Source of the DNA: Mycobacterium sp. Z3061
GTDB lineage: Bacteria; Actinomycetota; Actinomycetes; Mycobacteriales; Mycobacteriaceae
Length of the DNA: 64,000 nt
Direction of reading: 5' to 3'
Assembly (NCBI RefSeq): GCF_031583025.1
Contig: NZ_CP134062.1
Location: 2,170,001 to 2,234,000, forward strand
The notes below the pieces were generated by a model. It was given only the letters and a program-made list of their open reading frames with translations. It was not told where the DNA came from and ran no database searches. This document shows, piece after piece, positions 21,001 through 31,308 of this stretch. Made by a program: the position numbers and the translations under genes. Position 1 is the stretch's first letter. Each line of letters starts with the position of its first letter.

Positions 21001-22136
21001 ATGGCGCCACCCCGGGTGATGGCGGCGCCGGTGCGGCAGGCGGCTCACTGACCGGTCACGGCGGGGCCGGTGGCGCGGGCGGCGATACCGGGTTCGGCGG
21101 GGCCGGCGGACACGGCGGGAGTGGGCGGACCGCGGGAAGTGATGGTGTGGACGGGGCCACACCGACCGGTGTGATGGGTAATGGCGGGGCCGGCGGGGCC
21201 GGGGCGCATGCCGCGGCTGCCGGGGTCAGCGGCGGTGACGGTGGCGCCGGCGGTAAGGGCGGAAACTTCGGCAACGGTGGCGCCGGTGGCGCCGGTGGAG
21301 ACGGGGCGGCCGGCGCTGCGGGCGTCAACCCGACACCAGTCGCCCCAGCGGCCAATGGCGACAACGGCACCGGCTATCCGGGGTTGTTCAACTCAGCAAC
21401 GGCGGGCACGGACGGGGCCAGCGGCGCGGCGGCCGGCCAGGCCGGCGGCAACGGTGGTAACGGCGGTGCATATGTGAGCACCAACGGGGCAGGCGTGGGG
21501 GCGGCCGCCGGGGACGGCGGCAACGGAGGACTCGGCGCCCCCGGCGGTAACGGTGGTAATGGCGGTGCTGGCGGTTCGCTGGGGTTGGGCCAGGCCACCG
21601 GAGTCAACGGCGGGGCCGGCGGCCGCGGCGGTGACGGAGTAGCCGGTCAGACCGGCGGCGCCGGTGGCGCCGGCGGGGCCGGCGGCGAAGGCGGTTCGGT
21701 CCGCGGCAGCGGCGGCACCGGTGGTGCCGGCGGCAAGGGCGGTACCGGCGGCGCCGGGGCAGCGGGCGAGACCGAGGTACCGGCGGCGCCGGAGGTAGCG
21801 CGAACTCCACGGACTTCCCCTTCCAAACCCAGGTCGGTCCCTCGACCGGTGGTGACGGCGGGGTCGGCGGTGCCGGTGGCACCGGCGGGGCGGGCGGCAC
21901 CGGCGGCAAGGGTGGAGCCGGCGGGGTTGGTGGCGTACACCACGGTGACGGATTCAGCGACGGCACGCACGGGATCGGCGGCGACGGCGGCACCGGCGGC
22001 ACCGCCGGGGCCGGCGGCGACGGGGGCACCGGACGTGTGCTCTTCCGATCTGCGACGCGGCCACGGCCGGAAAGGGCGGCACCGGCGGGCACGGCGGAGA
22101 TGCCGGCGCAGTCGGTCTGGGCGGAGAAGGTGGTGA
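18003..22136 (+). CDS. PE_PGRS protein A, 5' part (PE domain and first PGRS block); frame broken at about 21774 and joined to adapter at 22032
   Basis: Residues 1-95 are a PE domain starting [10 protein letters not shown], with the type VII secretion signal YxxxE as YAAVE at residues 87-91. The GRPLIGPG linker at 119-126 leads into glycine/alanine-rich PGRS repeats (GGAGG, GNGG). Such proteins are exported by ESX-5 and sit on or beyond the outer membrane. The PGRS frame runs cleanly from 18003 to 21773. There ACCGAGG has lost one G relative to the repeat pattern, and the text turns into non-PGRS residues up to the stop at 22136. In the frame one base lower, normal PGRS resumes at 21776 and continues to 22031, where adapter sequence begins. 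The 22136 stop is therefore an artefact, and this is the front of one very long gene whose remainder lies after the adapter. Confidence 0.85.
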   Translation: MSSFLIAAPQALSAAAADLGAIGEAVRQATAVAAPTATIMPAAADEVSAVIAALFGTVGQEYQAVSAQAAEFHAQFVRALVGASGSYAAVEAASADALGSPERQMLGAINAPANLLLGRPLIGPGTDGAAGTGAAGGPGGLLWGRGGNGGSGAAGHAGGAGGAAGLLGVGGAGGAGGAGANGGTGGSGGWLWGNGGAGGMGGVGGNGGTGGNALLFGSGGAGGAGGTGLGGSIGTPGSPGSAMAAGGSGGDGGSGGSGGTGGAGGRGGLILGDGGAGGVGGSGGAGGAGGSGGAGWTATTAGADGGDGGDSGTGGSGGNGGAGGVAGASRSLFGHAGAYGSGGAGGAGGSSGVAGDGGAGGAGNAMTAAGGKGGMGGDTGGVGAGGTGGAAAGPRAVAGADGAAGVLIAGGNGGMGGAGFTGTAPGMDGGNGGAGGAGGSHGNGGAGGAGGDGIAGNSGTAGAAAGQSGGDGVDGGSGGAGGAGGAAGSVRGDGGAGGAGGHGARGGDGGVGVTGTSATAAGADGQAGGSGGSGGAGGDGGNGGAGGASAHGTAGKAGAGGNAGSGGNGATPGDGGAGAAGDANHLAGGAGGAGGDTGLGGKAGVAGTGFSTGADGVDGSTPTGILGNGGKGGAGFSATVSGADGGKGGAGGAGGNFGSGGAGGAGGDGAAGGNGAAGVAAGESGRDGVDGGSGGAGGAGGAGGSVRGDGGAGGAGGQGARGGDGGAGVNGAAATTPGADGQAGGSGGKGGAGGDGGNGGVGGTAAHGVSGATGTGGNAGNGGNGATPGDGGAGAAGNATHRDGGAGGHGGNTGVGGAAGTGGSGRITGSDGTAGSTPGGILGNGGKGGAGFSATASGVDGGKGGAGGAGGNFGSGGAGGAGGDGAAGSNGAAGTKAGDSGRDGVAGGAGGAGGDGGAGGSVRGDGGAGGAGGQGARGGDGGAGVNGAAGTTPGADGQAGGSGGKGGAGGNGGNGGAGGASAHGVTGTTGTGGNAGSGGNGATPGDGGAGAAGGSLTGHGGAGGAGGDTGFGGAGGHGGSGRTAGSDGVDGATPTGVMGNGGAGGAGAHAAAAGVSGGDGGAGGKGGNFGNGGAGGAGGDGAAGAAGVNPTPVAPAANGDNGTGYPGLFNSATAGTDGASGAAAGQAGGNGGNGGAYVSTNGAGVGAAAGDGGNGGLGAPGGNGGNGGAGGSLGLGQATGVNGGAGGRGGDGVAGQTGGAGGAGGAGGEGGSVRGSGGTGGAGGKGGTGGAGAAGETEVPAAPEVARTPRTSPSKPRSVPRPVVTAGSAVPVAPAGRAAPAARVEPAGLVAYTTVTDSATARTGSAATAAPAAPPGPAATGAPDVCSSDLRRGHGRKGRHRRARRRCRRSRSGRRRW
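19401..21344 (+). repeat. Three 648-base (216-residue) super-repeats in PE_PGRS A
   Basis: Near-identical in-frame units begin at 19401, 20049 and 20697, each opening with (E/Q/D)SG(G/R)DGV. Each carries the same order of landmarks: [35 protein letters not shown], (I/V)(L/M)GNGG and a GGNFG-type segment. A more diverged unit precedes the first. The same unit, at 217 residues, forms the repeats of PE_PGRS B. Confidence 0.85.
22032..22051. other. Illumina TruSeq adapter remnant (assembly artefact)
   Basis: GACGTGTGCTCTTCCGATCT is a perfect 20-base match to the end of the TruSeq read-2 adapter (reverse complement of the AGATCGGAAGAGC form). It gives the tell-tale peptides CSSDL and LFRS in two frames and interrupts PGRS coding, with different PGRS frames on either side. 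The insert side is the right-hand side, starting at 22052. Confidence 0.95.
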
Positions 22137-25100
22137 CAGTGGCGGCGGCGCCACCGGCGCCAAGGGCCTCGCGGGCGGGCTTCCCGACGGAACCTCCGGT
22201 CATGGCGGAAAAGGCGGCGGCGGCGGCAACGCCACCGCGGCGCCCACCGGCCAACCGCCGGGGGCCGGCGGAACCGGCGGGGCCGGTGGTGACGGCGGCA
22301 ACCTGGGCAACGGCGGACACGGCGGTACCGGTGGCACGGGTGCGAACGGCGTCCGCGGTGCTGATGGCGTCAACCCGGGCGACCCCGGGACCACTGGTGA
22401 GACCGGTGGCGCCGGCGGCGCCGGCGGCAAGGGTGGCCTGGGTGGATCGATCCGGGGTGACGGAGGCACCGGCGGGCTCGGCGGCCACGGCGGCACCGGT
22501 GGTGACGGCGGGGACGGGGTCGACGGCGCCCCGGGAACCTCGCTCGGCCAGGCCGGCCAAGCCGGCGGTAACGGCGGTAACGGCGGCAACGGAGGAACCG
22601 GCGGGGCCGGTGGGAACGCCGGCGGCGTCGCCTCGGGCGGGAAAGGCTCCGGCGGCGTCAACGGCACCGGCGGCACCGGTGGCGCCGGTGGTGCTGCCGG
22701 CAAGCCCGGCGACGGTGGTAACGGCCAGGTCGGCGGGTTCGGGAATCCGGATGGCGGGCGCGGTGGTGACGGCGGCAATCCCGGCAACGTGGGTGTCGGC
22801 GGTGCCGGCGGTGACGTGGGCACCGGCGGGACCGGCGGTGGCAAAGGTGCCAACGGCCTTAACGGCGCTGCGGTCACCAGCGGTGGCAACGGCGGCGACG
22901 GCGGTCTGGGCGGATACGCCGCTGGTCCGCAGGGTCAGGGTGGCGACGGCGGCGCCGGCGGCAACGGCGGGTCCGTCGGTAACGGCGGCAAAGGCGGCGA
23001 CGGGGGCAAAGGCCTCGATGGCTCCTACGGGCAGAGCGGCGGGACGGGCGGTGCCGGCACCGCCGGCACCGACGGCGCCCAAGGCGGTAAAGGCGGAGCC
23101 GGTGGAAGCGGCGGTTCGATCTCAGGTAACGGCGGCGCCGGCGGCGCCGGGGGAGCCGGTGGCGCGGGCGGCGGTGGCGGCGGTGGCGGCACCGGTGAGT
23201 CGGACACCACGTTCCCCTTCACCAACTCCGGCGGCCCGGGTGGGGCGGGCGGCGGCGGCGGTAACGCCGGGGCCGGCGCCGGCGGCGCCGGCGGACAGGC
23301 CCTGGGGTCTGGCAACGGCGGGGCCGGTGGCGCCGGCGGAGCCGGGGGCATGGGCGGCAACGGCGGATCCGGCGGCGACGGAGGCGCGGCCGGGGAATTT
23401 GCGATTGGCGCCTCAGGCGGTGCGGGCGGTACCGGCGGCAGTGCGGGCAAAGGCGGAGCCGGCGGCCTGGGCGGCGACGGCGGTGCGGCCCACGGATCCG
23501 GCACAGGAGGGCTCGGCGGTAACGGTGGATTGGGCGGCTTCGGCGGGAACGCGGGCAATGGCGGCGCCGGTGGCCCTGAGGGCGGCAGCACCCAGGGCGG
23601 CAACGGTGGCGCAGGCGGCGCGGCGGGCGACGCGGGCGCCGGCGGCGGTGGCGGCCGCGGCGGCGATTCCGCTAAGGGTCTGGCCGGCGACGGCGGCAAC
23701 GGCAGCGGCGGCGGCATAACCGGGCTTACCGGCGCCGGTGGCTCCGGTGGCGCCGACGGCGGAGCCCCGGGGGCCAGCGGTAAGGGCGGTACCGGCGGAG
23801 CCGGTGGCGCCGGTGGCGATGGTGGCGACGGAAACCCGGCGGCCGGGCCGTCCGGCAACGGCGGCGCCGGCGGGAACGGCGGATACGGCACTAACGGCGG
23901 CGGAAAGGGCGGCGCAGGCGGGGACGGCGGCGCCGTCGGCAGCGGCGGCAAAGGCGGGGACGGCGGCTTCGGCGTTCGTTCCGACGGCGCCGACGGCGGT
24001 GCCGGTGGCAATGGCGGTGCGATATCCGGCAACGGCGGCGATGGTGGCGCCGGCGGCGGCGGTGCAAACGGCGGCGACGGTGGAGCAGGCGGCATCGCCG
24101 GCCCGCAGTCGGGCAACGGCGGCAACGGCGGCGCGGGCGGCTACGGCTTCGGCGTGGCCGGAGCCAACGGCGGCGACGGCGGCGCCGGCGGCAGGGCAGG
24201 GCTGTACGGCAACGGCGGCAACGGCGGTGACGGCGGAGCGGCCCTCGACGGAGCCAACGGCGCCGCAGGCGAGCCGTACAGCAATCCGGGCCAGGCCGGC
24301 ACGGCAGGCGGCAATGGCGGCAACGGCGGGGCCGGCGGCGAGGGCGGTCTGGTCTCCGGAAGCGGCGGCAACGGCGGCAAAGGCGGCGATGGTGGTAACG
24401 GCGGCAACGGCGGGGCCGGTGGACCCGGTAAGCCGGCCGGCTTCCTCAGCTCTGGCACCGACGGCGGTCCCGGCGCCAGCGGCGCGGTGGGCGGCAACGG
24501 CGGGACCGGCGGCGCGGGCGGTGCAGGTCACGGCGCGGGCAACGGTGGCGCCGGCGGGGCCGGAGGCATTGGCGGGCAGGGCGGCAACGGCGGTAGCGGC
24601 GGTGTCGGCGGTAACGGCACAGGGTTCCTCAGCGTGGACAACGGCCACGGCGGACCCGCCGGAAATGGCGCCAACGGCGGGGCCGGCGGCGCCGGCGGCG
24701 CGGGTGGCGCGGCCGACGGATCAGGCGATGGTGGTGCCGGCGGTGCCGCCGGTGCCGCGGGTTCCGGCGGTAACGGCGGTGTCGGCGGCAACGCCGGCGA
24801 CGGATATGGGCCTCCCGCGGTCGGCGGAGGGATGGGCGGGGCCGCCGGTAACGGCGGCAAGAGCGCCGTTGGCGGTGCCGGCGGCAGCGCCACCAATGGC
24901 TCCGGGGGCGCGGGCGGTGCCGGTGGTACCGGCGGCGGTGGTGGTAGTGGCGGTAATGGCGGACGCGGTGGGTACTACGACGGGGGATCCGGCGGCTCTG
25001 CCGGGGACGGCGGTAACGGCGGTCATGGCGGAACCGCCAGCGCGGGGGGTGCCGGTGGTGCCGGCGGCGCCTCGGTCTCAGGATCCGGCGGTGCCGGCGG

Positions 25101-26586
25101 TGCCGGCGCCGGTGGCGGCGTCGGCGGTAATGGTGGCGTCGGCGGTGCCGGTGGCCAATCCGTAATCGGGAGTAAAGGTGGCGGCGGCGCCAATGGCGGT
25201 GGCGGCGGCGCCGGGGGCTCCGGCGGTGCCGGCGGCAGTGGCGTCATTGGCGGTGCGGGCGGTGCCGGCGGCTCGGGTTCGGCAGGCGGCGCCGGCGGCG
25301 GTGGGGGCAACGGCGGCAACAACTACGCGACAGAATCAGTTGCCGGTTTTGGCGGCAATGCCGGCAATGGCGGCGTCGGCGGTGGCGGCGGCTCGGGCGG
25401 AGCCGGTGGCTTTGGCATCACGCATGGGGGTGCCGGCGGTGCCGGCGGCTCGGCATCGAAGGGTGGCGCCGGTGGTAACGGCGGCAGCGGCGGCCAGAAC
25501 TTCAGCGCGGGCACCATCTCCCTCGGCGGTGATGGCGGCATCGGTGGCAACGCCGGCAATGCCGGCAACGGCGGCAGCGGCGGCAGCGGCGGGGACTCCG
25601 CCGTCGGTGCTGCTGGTAACGGCGGGAACGGCGGCGACGGCGGCTTGGGCGGCGCTAATGGCCACGGCGGTAGTGGCAGGGATGGCGGAAATACGGGTGC
25701 CCCGGGTAAGTCCGGCATCGGAGGTGACGGCGGTGCCGGCGGTGCCGGCGGCAATGGTGCGGCATCGGCCGGCCCGTCCGGTAGCGGCGGTGAAGGCGGT
25801 GCGGGCGGCGCCGGCGGCACCGGCGGAGCCGATGGCGGTGGTGGCGGTGCCGGCGGTGATGGCGGGTCATTCGGAAACGGCGGAAACGGCGGGGCTGGTG
25901 GATTCGGCTCGGCCGGTGCTACCGGCACACACGGCCCGGACGCATACGGCTACGCCGGCTACGGAGGGTTCAACGGCGGGAATGGTGGCGCTGGCGGGGC
26001 CGGAGGCGCCGGCGGATCGGTATCCGGCGACGGGGGTGCCGGTGGGATCGGCGGCGTCGGCGGCAATGGCGGTGATGGCGGGGGCGGCGGCAACGGCGCC
26101 AGTGACTTCCAAGGCGGCATCATCAGGAACGGCGGAGCAGGCGGCGCCGGCGGCATCGGGGGCAACGGTGGTGTCGGCGGCGCCGGCGGAGATGCCCTCG
26201 GCGCCGGTACCGGCGGTGCCGGCGGCGTCGGCGGCAATGCGGGCAAGGGCGGGTCCGGCGGGGCCGGCGGTCTCGGTGGTTCGCTGCCGTCCAGCGCCGC
26301 CGGCGGTAACGGAGGCAACGCGGGCAACGGCGGAACCGGCGGAACCGGCGGTAACGGCGGCGACTCCGCGTCCGAGAAGGCCGGCGACGGCGGCAACGGT
26401 GGCGCCGGTGCGGTGGCCGGTACACGGGGCACCGGCGGTACCGGCAACCCAGATTATTCGGGCGCCAACGGAAGCCCCGGTCTGGTCGGCGTCGGCGGTC
26501 CAGGCGGCGGTGGCGGTTCCGGCGGGACCGGGGATTCACCCGCCAACGACGGCGCCGACGGTCTCCCCGGCCCCGGTGCCCCGTGA
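22052..26586 (+). CDS. PE_PGRS protein A, 3' part (PGRS block without start, follows adapter)
   Basis: From 22054 one open frame encodes about 1,510 residues of uninterrupted PGRS text to the stop at 26586 (C-terminus DGLPGPGAP). It has no PE domain, no ATG and no ribosome-binding site at its left end, and the first candidate start codon is a GTG at 22789. It is therefore the downstream portion of a PE_PGRS gene, most simply the same one that starts at 18003; joined, the gene would span about 8.6 kb. Early residues ([13 protein letters not shown], then [13 protein letters not shown]) match segments of PE_PGRS B. The last 3 kb is simple GGxGGx text with short unique islands such as TTFPFTNS. 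Sequence missing at the adapter join cannot be estimated. ddl follows after 60 bases. Confidence 0.75.
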
Positions 26587-26646
26587 CCGCCGGCCGGGTC
26601 GCCAAAAACGGCCTCCGGATCGCCGACCCGGTAGCCTCTCCAGGTT

Positions 26647-27720
26647 GTGACTGCCCGCAACCGCGTCCGCGTCGCCGTCGTGTTCGGCGGGCGCAGCAAT
26701 GAGCACGCCATCTCGTGCGTGTCGGCGGGCAGCATCCTGCGCAACCTGGACCCGCAGCGGTTCGACGTCGTCGCGATCGGTATCACGCCGGATGGCTCCT
26801 GGGTGCTCACCGACGGTGACCCCGCCGCGCTGTCGATCAACAACCGTCAACTGCCCGGGGTCAGTGCGGAGTCCGGCACCGAACTCGCCCTGCCGGCCAG
26901 CCCCCGGTCGGAGATTCTGGGCGCCGTCGACGTCGTGTTCCCGGTGCTGCACGGACCCTACGGCGAGGACGGCACGATCCAGGGACTGCTCGAACTCGCC
27001 GGTGTCCCGTATGTGGGCGCCGGGGTGCTGGCCAGTGCCGCCGGCATGGACAAGGAGTTCACCAAGAAACTGCTCGCCGCCGAGGGACTCCCGGTCGGCG
27101 ACTACACGGTCCTGCGGCCGTCACAACCGACGCTCCACCCGGAGGAACGCGAACGGCTGGGCCTGCCGGTGTTCGTCAAGCCGGCACGGGGCGGCTCGTC
27201 GATCGGCGTCAGCCGGGTGGCCAGCTGGGACGATCTGCCCGCCGCAATCGCCGCCGCCCGCAGCCATGACCCGAAGGTCATCGTCGAAGCGGCGATCAAC
27301 GGCCGCGAGCTGGAATGCGGTGTCCTCGAAATGCCCGATGGCACAATCGAAGCCAGCACGCTGGGGGAGATCCGGGTGGCCGGGGTGCGCGGACGCGAAG
27401 ACGGCTTCTACGACTTCGAGACCAAGTACCTCGACGACGCAGCCGAATTGGACGTGCCCGCCAAGGTTGCCGACGACATCGCGGATACGTTGCGGCAGTT
27501 GGCGATTCGCGCATTCGAGGCCATTGGCTGTCAGGGCCTGGCCCGGGTGGACTTCTTCCTCACCGACGCTGGCCCGGTTATCAACGAGATCAACACCATG
27601 CCGGGGTTTACCACCATCTCGATGTACCCGCGGATGTGGGCGGCCAGTGGGGTCGACTATCCGACCCTGCTGGCCACCATGGTGGACACCGCCCTGGCCC
27701 GCGGCGTGGGTTTGCGCTAG
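26647..27720 (+). CDS. ddl: D-alanine--D-alanine ligase
   Basis: ATP-grasp enzyme making the D-Ala-D-Ala dipeptide for peptidoglycan; in mycobacteria it is a target of D-cycloserine. The 357 residues show [15 protein letters not shown] at the N-terminus, [17 protein letters not shown], the ATP-grasp core [16 protein letters not shown], and the metal/ATP site [20 protein letters not shown]. Start is GTG at 26647. Position and strand agree with ddlA (Rv2981c) between gpdA2 and Rv2980. It is flanked on both sides by PE_PGRS genes that have no counterpart at this place in M. tuberculosis as I recall it. Confidence 0.96.
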   Translation: MTARNRVRVAVVFGGRSNEHAISCVSAGSILRNLDPQRFDVVAIGITPDGSWVLTDGDPAALSINNRQLPGVSAESGTELALPASPRSEILGAVDVVFPVLHGPYGEDGTIQGLLELAGVPYVGAGVLASAAGMDKEFTKKLLAAEGLPVGDYTVLRPSQPTLHPEERERLGLPVFVKPARGGSSIGVSRVASWDDLPAAIAAARSHDPKVIVEAAINGRELECGVLEMPDGTIEASTLGEIRVAGVRGREDGFYDFETKYLDDAAELDVPAKVADDIADTLRQLAIRAFEAIGCQGLARVDFFLTDAGPVINEINTMPGFTTISMYPRMWAASGVDYPTLLATMVDTALARGVGLR

Positions 27721-27957
27721 CGCCTCGTCCGCGGCGGCCGGTAGCCGATCGGCACCGCCGCGACGGTGGCCTCGACCACCCGGACAACTCGCGACGTCCG
27801 GCTGGGTCAATTTTGTTGTGGCATATGTGATTCGGCGTCTCGGATCTGGTGTGCGAGCGGGGCCTACGGGGTCCGCTTATCGAGTAATCGGGCCGGTTCT
27901 TCGCTGGCTTATTCGCCGCTCGTCTATTGCAGGAAATCCTGCTGGGAGTTGATGATC

Positions 27958-30900
27958 ATGTCGTCTTTTGTGGTTGTGGGACCGGAGTTGTTGTCGGCAG
28001 CGCTGTCGGACTTGGGTGGAATCGGATCTGAGCTCACCGCTGCCGGGTCGGCGGCGGCGATGTCTACTACGGGGTTGGTGGCGGCTGCCGGCGATGAGGT
28101 GTCGGCGGCGATCGCGGAACTGTTCGGCGCGTTCGGCCGCGAGTATCAGGCGGTCAGTGCCCAGGCGGCCGTTTTTCACGCGGATTTCGTGAGGTCGCTG
28201 GCGGGGGCGGCGAGCGCTTATGGGGGTGCGGAAGCGGCCAGTGTGTGGTCGTTGGAATCGCTGGGGCAACAGGTTTTGGGGGCGGTCAATGCACCGGCGG
28301 ACTCGTTGTTGGGTCGGCCGCTGATCGGTCCCGGCGCCGATGGAGCGGCGGGGTCGGGGGCCGCCGGTGGCGCAGGTGGACTTTTGTTCGGGCGGGGCGG
28401 TAACGGCGGGTCTGGGGCAGCGGGGCAGGCAGGTGGAGCCGGCGGTGCCGCTGGCATGTTCGGTTCCGGCGGTAACGGCGGCGCCGGCGGGGCCGGTGCG
28501 TCGGGCGGCGCGGGCGGCACTGGAGGCTGGTTGTCCGGCAATGGGGGTGCCGGCGGTATGGGTGGGATCGGTGCTTCCGGTGGCGCCGGGGGGAATGCGT
28601 TGTTGGTGGGTTCTGGTGGTGCTGGCGGCATGGGCGGTTCCGGGTCGGGTGGCGCGGCGGGGTCGGCCGGAGCACCGGGGACGGCGGTTGCCGCCGGAGG
28701 TACCGGCGGTGCGGGCGGCGACGGCGGCGGCGCCGGCAACGGTGGTGCCGGGGGCCGCGGTGGCATGGTGTTCGGCGACGGCGGAGCCGGCGGCGCCGGT
28801 GGGGTCGGTGGTGCCGGCGGTTCCGGCGGGGCCGGTGGCGCGGGGTGGGCGGCGACCGCCGCCGGTGCTGACGGTGGTGACGGTGGCGATAGCGGCACCG
28901 GCGGGCATGGCGGTAGCGGTGGTGCCGGAGGGGCCGGTGGGCAGGGTCACGGCTTGTTGGGACGCGCCGGGGTCAATGGTTCCGGGGGAACCGGAGGTGC
29001 CGGCGGTAACGCGGGGGCTGCCGGTAACGGCGGAGTCGGGGGTGCCGGAGACGCGCTGACCGCCGGTGGTGCCGGTGGCGCTGGTGGCGACACCGGCGGT
29101 GTCGGCGCCGGCGGGATGGGCGGTTCGGCGGGCGGCCCGGGTGCCGCCGCGGGCGCTGCGGGTGCGGCGGGGACATTGGTGGCGGGCGGTAACGGCGGGG
29201 CCGGCGGAGCCGGCTTCAGCGCTACTCAAGCAGGCGCGTCAGGCACTGGCGGGGGTGCTGGTGGTGCGGGAGGCAGCCATGGCAACGGTGGAGCCGGGGG
29301 TGCCGGCGGCGACGGTGCGGCGGGTGCCGAAGGCGCCGCCGGGGTGGCTGGGGCCGAGTCGGGCGGTAACGGTCGGGCTGGTGGTGCTGGTGGTGCCGGC
29401 GGGGCCGGGGGTGCTGGTGGCTCGATCGAGGGTGCCGGTGGAGTCGGTGGGGCTGGTGGACACGGCGCGCGCGGTGGTGACGGCGGGGTCGGGGTCACTG
29501 GTGCGGATGCGAGCACCCCTGGTGGGGCGGGGCGTGATGGCGGTTCCGGTGGTGATGGCGGGCGCGGCGGTGATGGCGGTAACGGCGGGGCCGGGGGTGT
29601 GGCCGCTGATGGCACGGCTGCCGCTGCGGGTGCGGGCGGTAACGCCGGAAGCGGCGGCAACGGCGCCACCCCGGGTAATGGCGGGGCGGGTGCGGCCGGG
29701 GATGTCGATCATCTTGACGGTGGGGCCGGCGGCAAGGGCGGTAACACCGGTGTGGGCGGCGGCGCGGGCATCGGGGGCAGCGGCAGCAGCCGCGGCGCCG
29801 ACGGCAGTGCGGGGACCGGGCCGACCGGAGTGCTGGGCAACGGCGGTCACGGCGGCGACGGCTACAGCCCGACCGCCGTCGGTGGCGGTGATGGCGGTGC
29901 CGGGGGTGCTGGTGGTGCGGGAGGCAGCCGCGGCAACGGCGGAGCCGGTGGTGCCGGCGGCAACGGCGCGGCGGGTACCGAAGGCGCTGCGGGGGTGGCT
30001 GGGGCTGAGTCGGGCGGCAATGGTCGGGCTGGTGGTGCTGGTGGTGCCGGCGGGGCCGGGGGTGCTGGTGGTTCGATCGAGGGTGCCGGTGGAGTCGGTG
30101 GGGCTGGTGGACACGGCGCGCGCGGTGGTGACGGCGGGGTCGGGGTCACTGGTGCGGATGCGAGCACGGCTGGTGGGGCGGGGCGTGATGGCGGTTCCGG
30201 TGGTGATGGCGGGCGCGGCGGTGACGGGGGTAATGGCGGGGCTGGTGGGGTGGCCGCTGATGGCACGGCTGCCGCTGCGGGTGCCGGCGGTAATGCCGGA
30301 AGCGGCGGCAACGGCGCCACTCCTGGTAATGGCGGGGCGGGTGCGGCCGGGGATGTCGATCATCTTGACGGTGGGGCCGGCGGCAAGGGCGGTAACACCG
30401 GTGTGGGCGGCGGCGCGGGCATCGGGGGCAGCGGCAGCAGCCGCGGCGCCGACGGCAGTGCGGGGACCGGGCCGATTGGAGTGCTGGGCAACGGCGGTCA
30501 CGGCGGCGACGGCTACAGCCCGACCGCCGTCGGTGGCGGTGATGGCGGTGCCGGGGGTGCTGGTGGTGCGGGCGGTAGCCGCGGCAACGGCGGAGCCGGT
30601 GGTGCCGGCGGTAACGGCGCGGCGGGTGCCGACGGCGCCGCGGGGGTGGCCGGGGCTGAGTCGGGCCGCGACGGCGGTGCCGGTGGTGCCGGCGGTGCCG
30701 GCGGAGCCGGGGCGCTGGCGGGTCCATCACCGGGAGCGGTGGAGTCGGTGGGGCTGGTGGACACGGCGCGCGCGGTGGTGACGGCGGGGTCGGGGTCACT
30801 GGTGCGGATGCGAGCACCCCTGGTGGGGCGGGGCGTGATGGCGGTTCCGGTGGTGATGGCGGGCGTGGCGGTGACGGTGGTAACGGCGGGGCTGGCGGGG

Positions 30901-31011
30901 TGGCCGCTGATGGCACGGTTGCCGCTGCGGGTGCGGGCGGTAACGCCGGGAGCGGCGGTAACGGAGCCACCCCGGGTGATGGCGGCGCCGGTGCAGCCGG
31001 CGGCTCACTGA
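27958..31011 (+). CDS. PE_PGRS protein B, 5' part (PE domain and PGRS block); frame broken near 30709
   Basis: The PE domain starts [10 protein letters not shown] at ATG 27958, preceded by GGGAG at suitable spacing; two nearby in-frame codons (27949, 27952) are alternatives. YGGAE at residues 88-92 is the YxxxE secretion signal, and GRPLIGPG at about 119-126 leads into PGRS repeats. PGRS text is continuous to 30708. There the third super-repeat has GGGG where its two sister copies have GGGGG, a one-base loss that converts the frame to non-PGRS residues up to the stop at 31011. The true continuation is in the frame that starts at 30711. The 237 bases before the gene are non-coding and presumably hold its promoter. 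The PE domain is close to that of PE_PGRS A, so the two are paralogues. Confidence 0.85.
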   Translation: MSSFVVVGPELLSAALSDLGGIGSELTAAGSAAAMSTTGLVAAAGDEVSAAIAELFGAFGREYQAVSAQAAVFHADFVRSLAGAASAYGGAEAASVWSLESLGQQVLGAVNAPADSLLGRPLIGPGADGAAGSGAAGGAGGLLFGRGGNGGSGAAGQAGGAGGAAGMFGSGGNGGAGGAGASGGAGGTGGWLSGNGGAGGMGGIGASGGAGGNALLVGSGGAGGMGGSGSGGAAGSAGAPGTAVAAGGTGGAGGDGGGAGNGGAGGRGGMVFGDGGAGGAGGVGGAGGSGGAGGAGWAATAAGADGGDGGDSGTGGHGGSGGAGGAGGQGHGLLGRAGVNGSGGTGGAGGNAGAAGNGGVGGAGDALTAGGAGGAGGDTGGVGAGGMGGSAGGPGAAAGAAGAAGTLVAGGNGGAGGAGFSATQAGASGTGGGAGGAGGSHGNGGAGGAGGDGAAGAEGAAGVAGAESGGNGRAGGAGGAGGAGGAGGSIEGAGGVGGAGGHGARGGDGGVGVTGADASTPGGAGRDGGSGGDGGRGGDGGNGGAGGVAADGTAAAAGAGGNAGSGGNGATPGNGGAGAAGDVDHLDGGAGGKGGNTGVGGGAGIGGSGSSRGADGSAGTGPTGVLGNGGHGGDGYSPTAVGGGDGGAGGAGGAGGSRGNGGAGGAGGNGAAGTEGAAGVAGAESGGNGRAGGAGGAGGAGGAGGSIEGAGGVGGAGGHGARGGDGGVGVTGADASTAGGAGRDGGSGGDGGRGGDGGNGGAGGVAADGTAAAAGAGGNAGSGGNGATPGNGGAGAAGDVDHLDGGAGGKGGNTGVGGGAGIGGSGSSRGADGSAGTGPIGVLGNGGHGGDGYSPTAVGGGDGGAGGAGGAGGSRGNGGAGGAGGNGAAGADGAAGVAGAESGRDGGAGGAGGAGGAGALAGPSPGAVESVGLVDTARAVVTAGSGSLVRMRAPLVGRGVMAVPVVMAGVAVTVVTAGLAGWPLMARLPLRVRAVTPGAAVTEPPRVMAAPVQPAAH

Positions 31012-31308
31012 CCGGTCACGGCGGGGCCGGTGGGAAGGGCGGCGATACCGGGTTCGGCGGGGCCGGCGGACTCGGCGGGAGTGGTCTGACAAAGGGAACC
31101 GATGGTGCCGACGGGGCCACACCGACCGGGGTGATGGGCAATGGCGGGGCCGGCGGGGCCGGGGCGCATGCCGCGGCCGCCGGGGTCAGCGGCGGTGACG
31201 GGGGAGCCGGGGGTGCGGGCGGTAACCGGGGCAACGGCGGCAACGGTGGTACCGGCGGCGATGGGGCGGTCGGCAAGACCGGCGACGATGCCGTCACCGC
31301 TGGCGACG
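29356..31308 (+). repeat. 651-base (217-residue) super-repeats in PE_PGRS B
   Basis: Copies begin at 29356, 30007 and 30658, each 651 bases apart and opening with ESG. Copies 1 and 2 are almost identical over their whole length, including [14 protein letters not shown] and the GILGNGG-equivalent GVLGNGG. Copy 3 contains the one-base deletion at 30709-30712 and, after about 300 bases, switches to sequence shared with PE_PGRS A. Confidence 0.9.

Noticed and set aside
22037..23719. Plus-strand 560-codon open frame beginning [10 protein letters not shown]
   Set aside because: It starts inside adapter sequence and runs out of frame through PGRS coding sequence.
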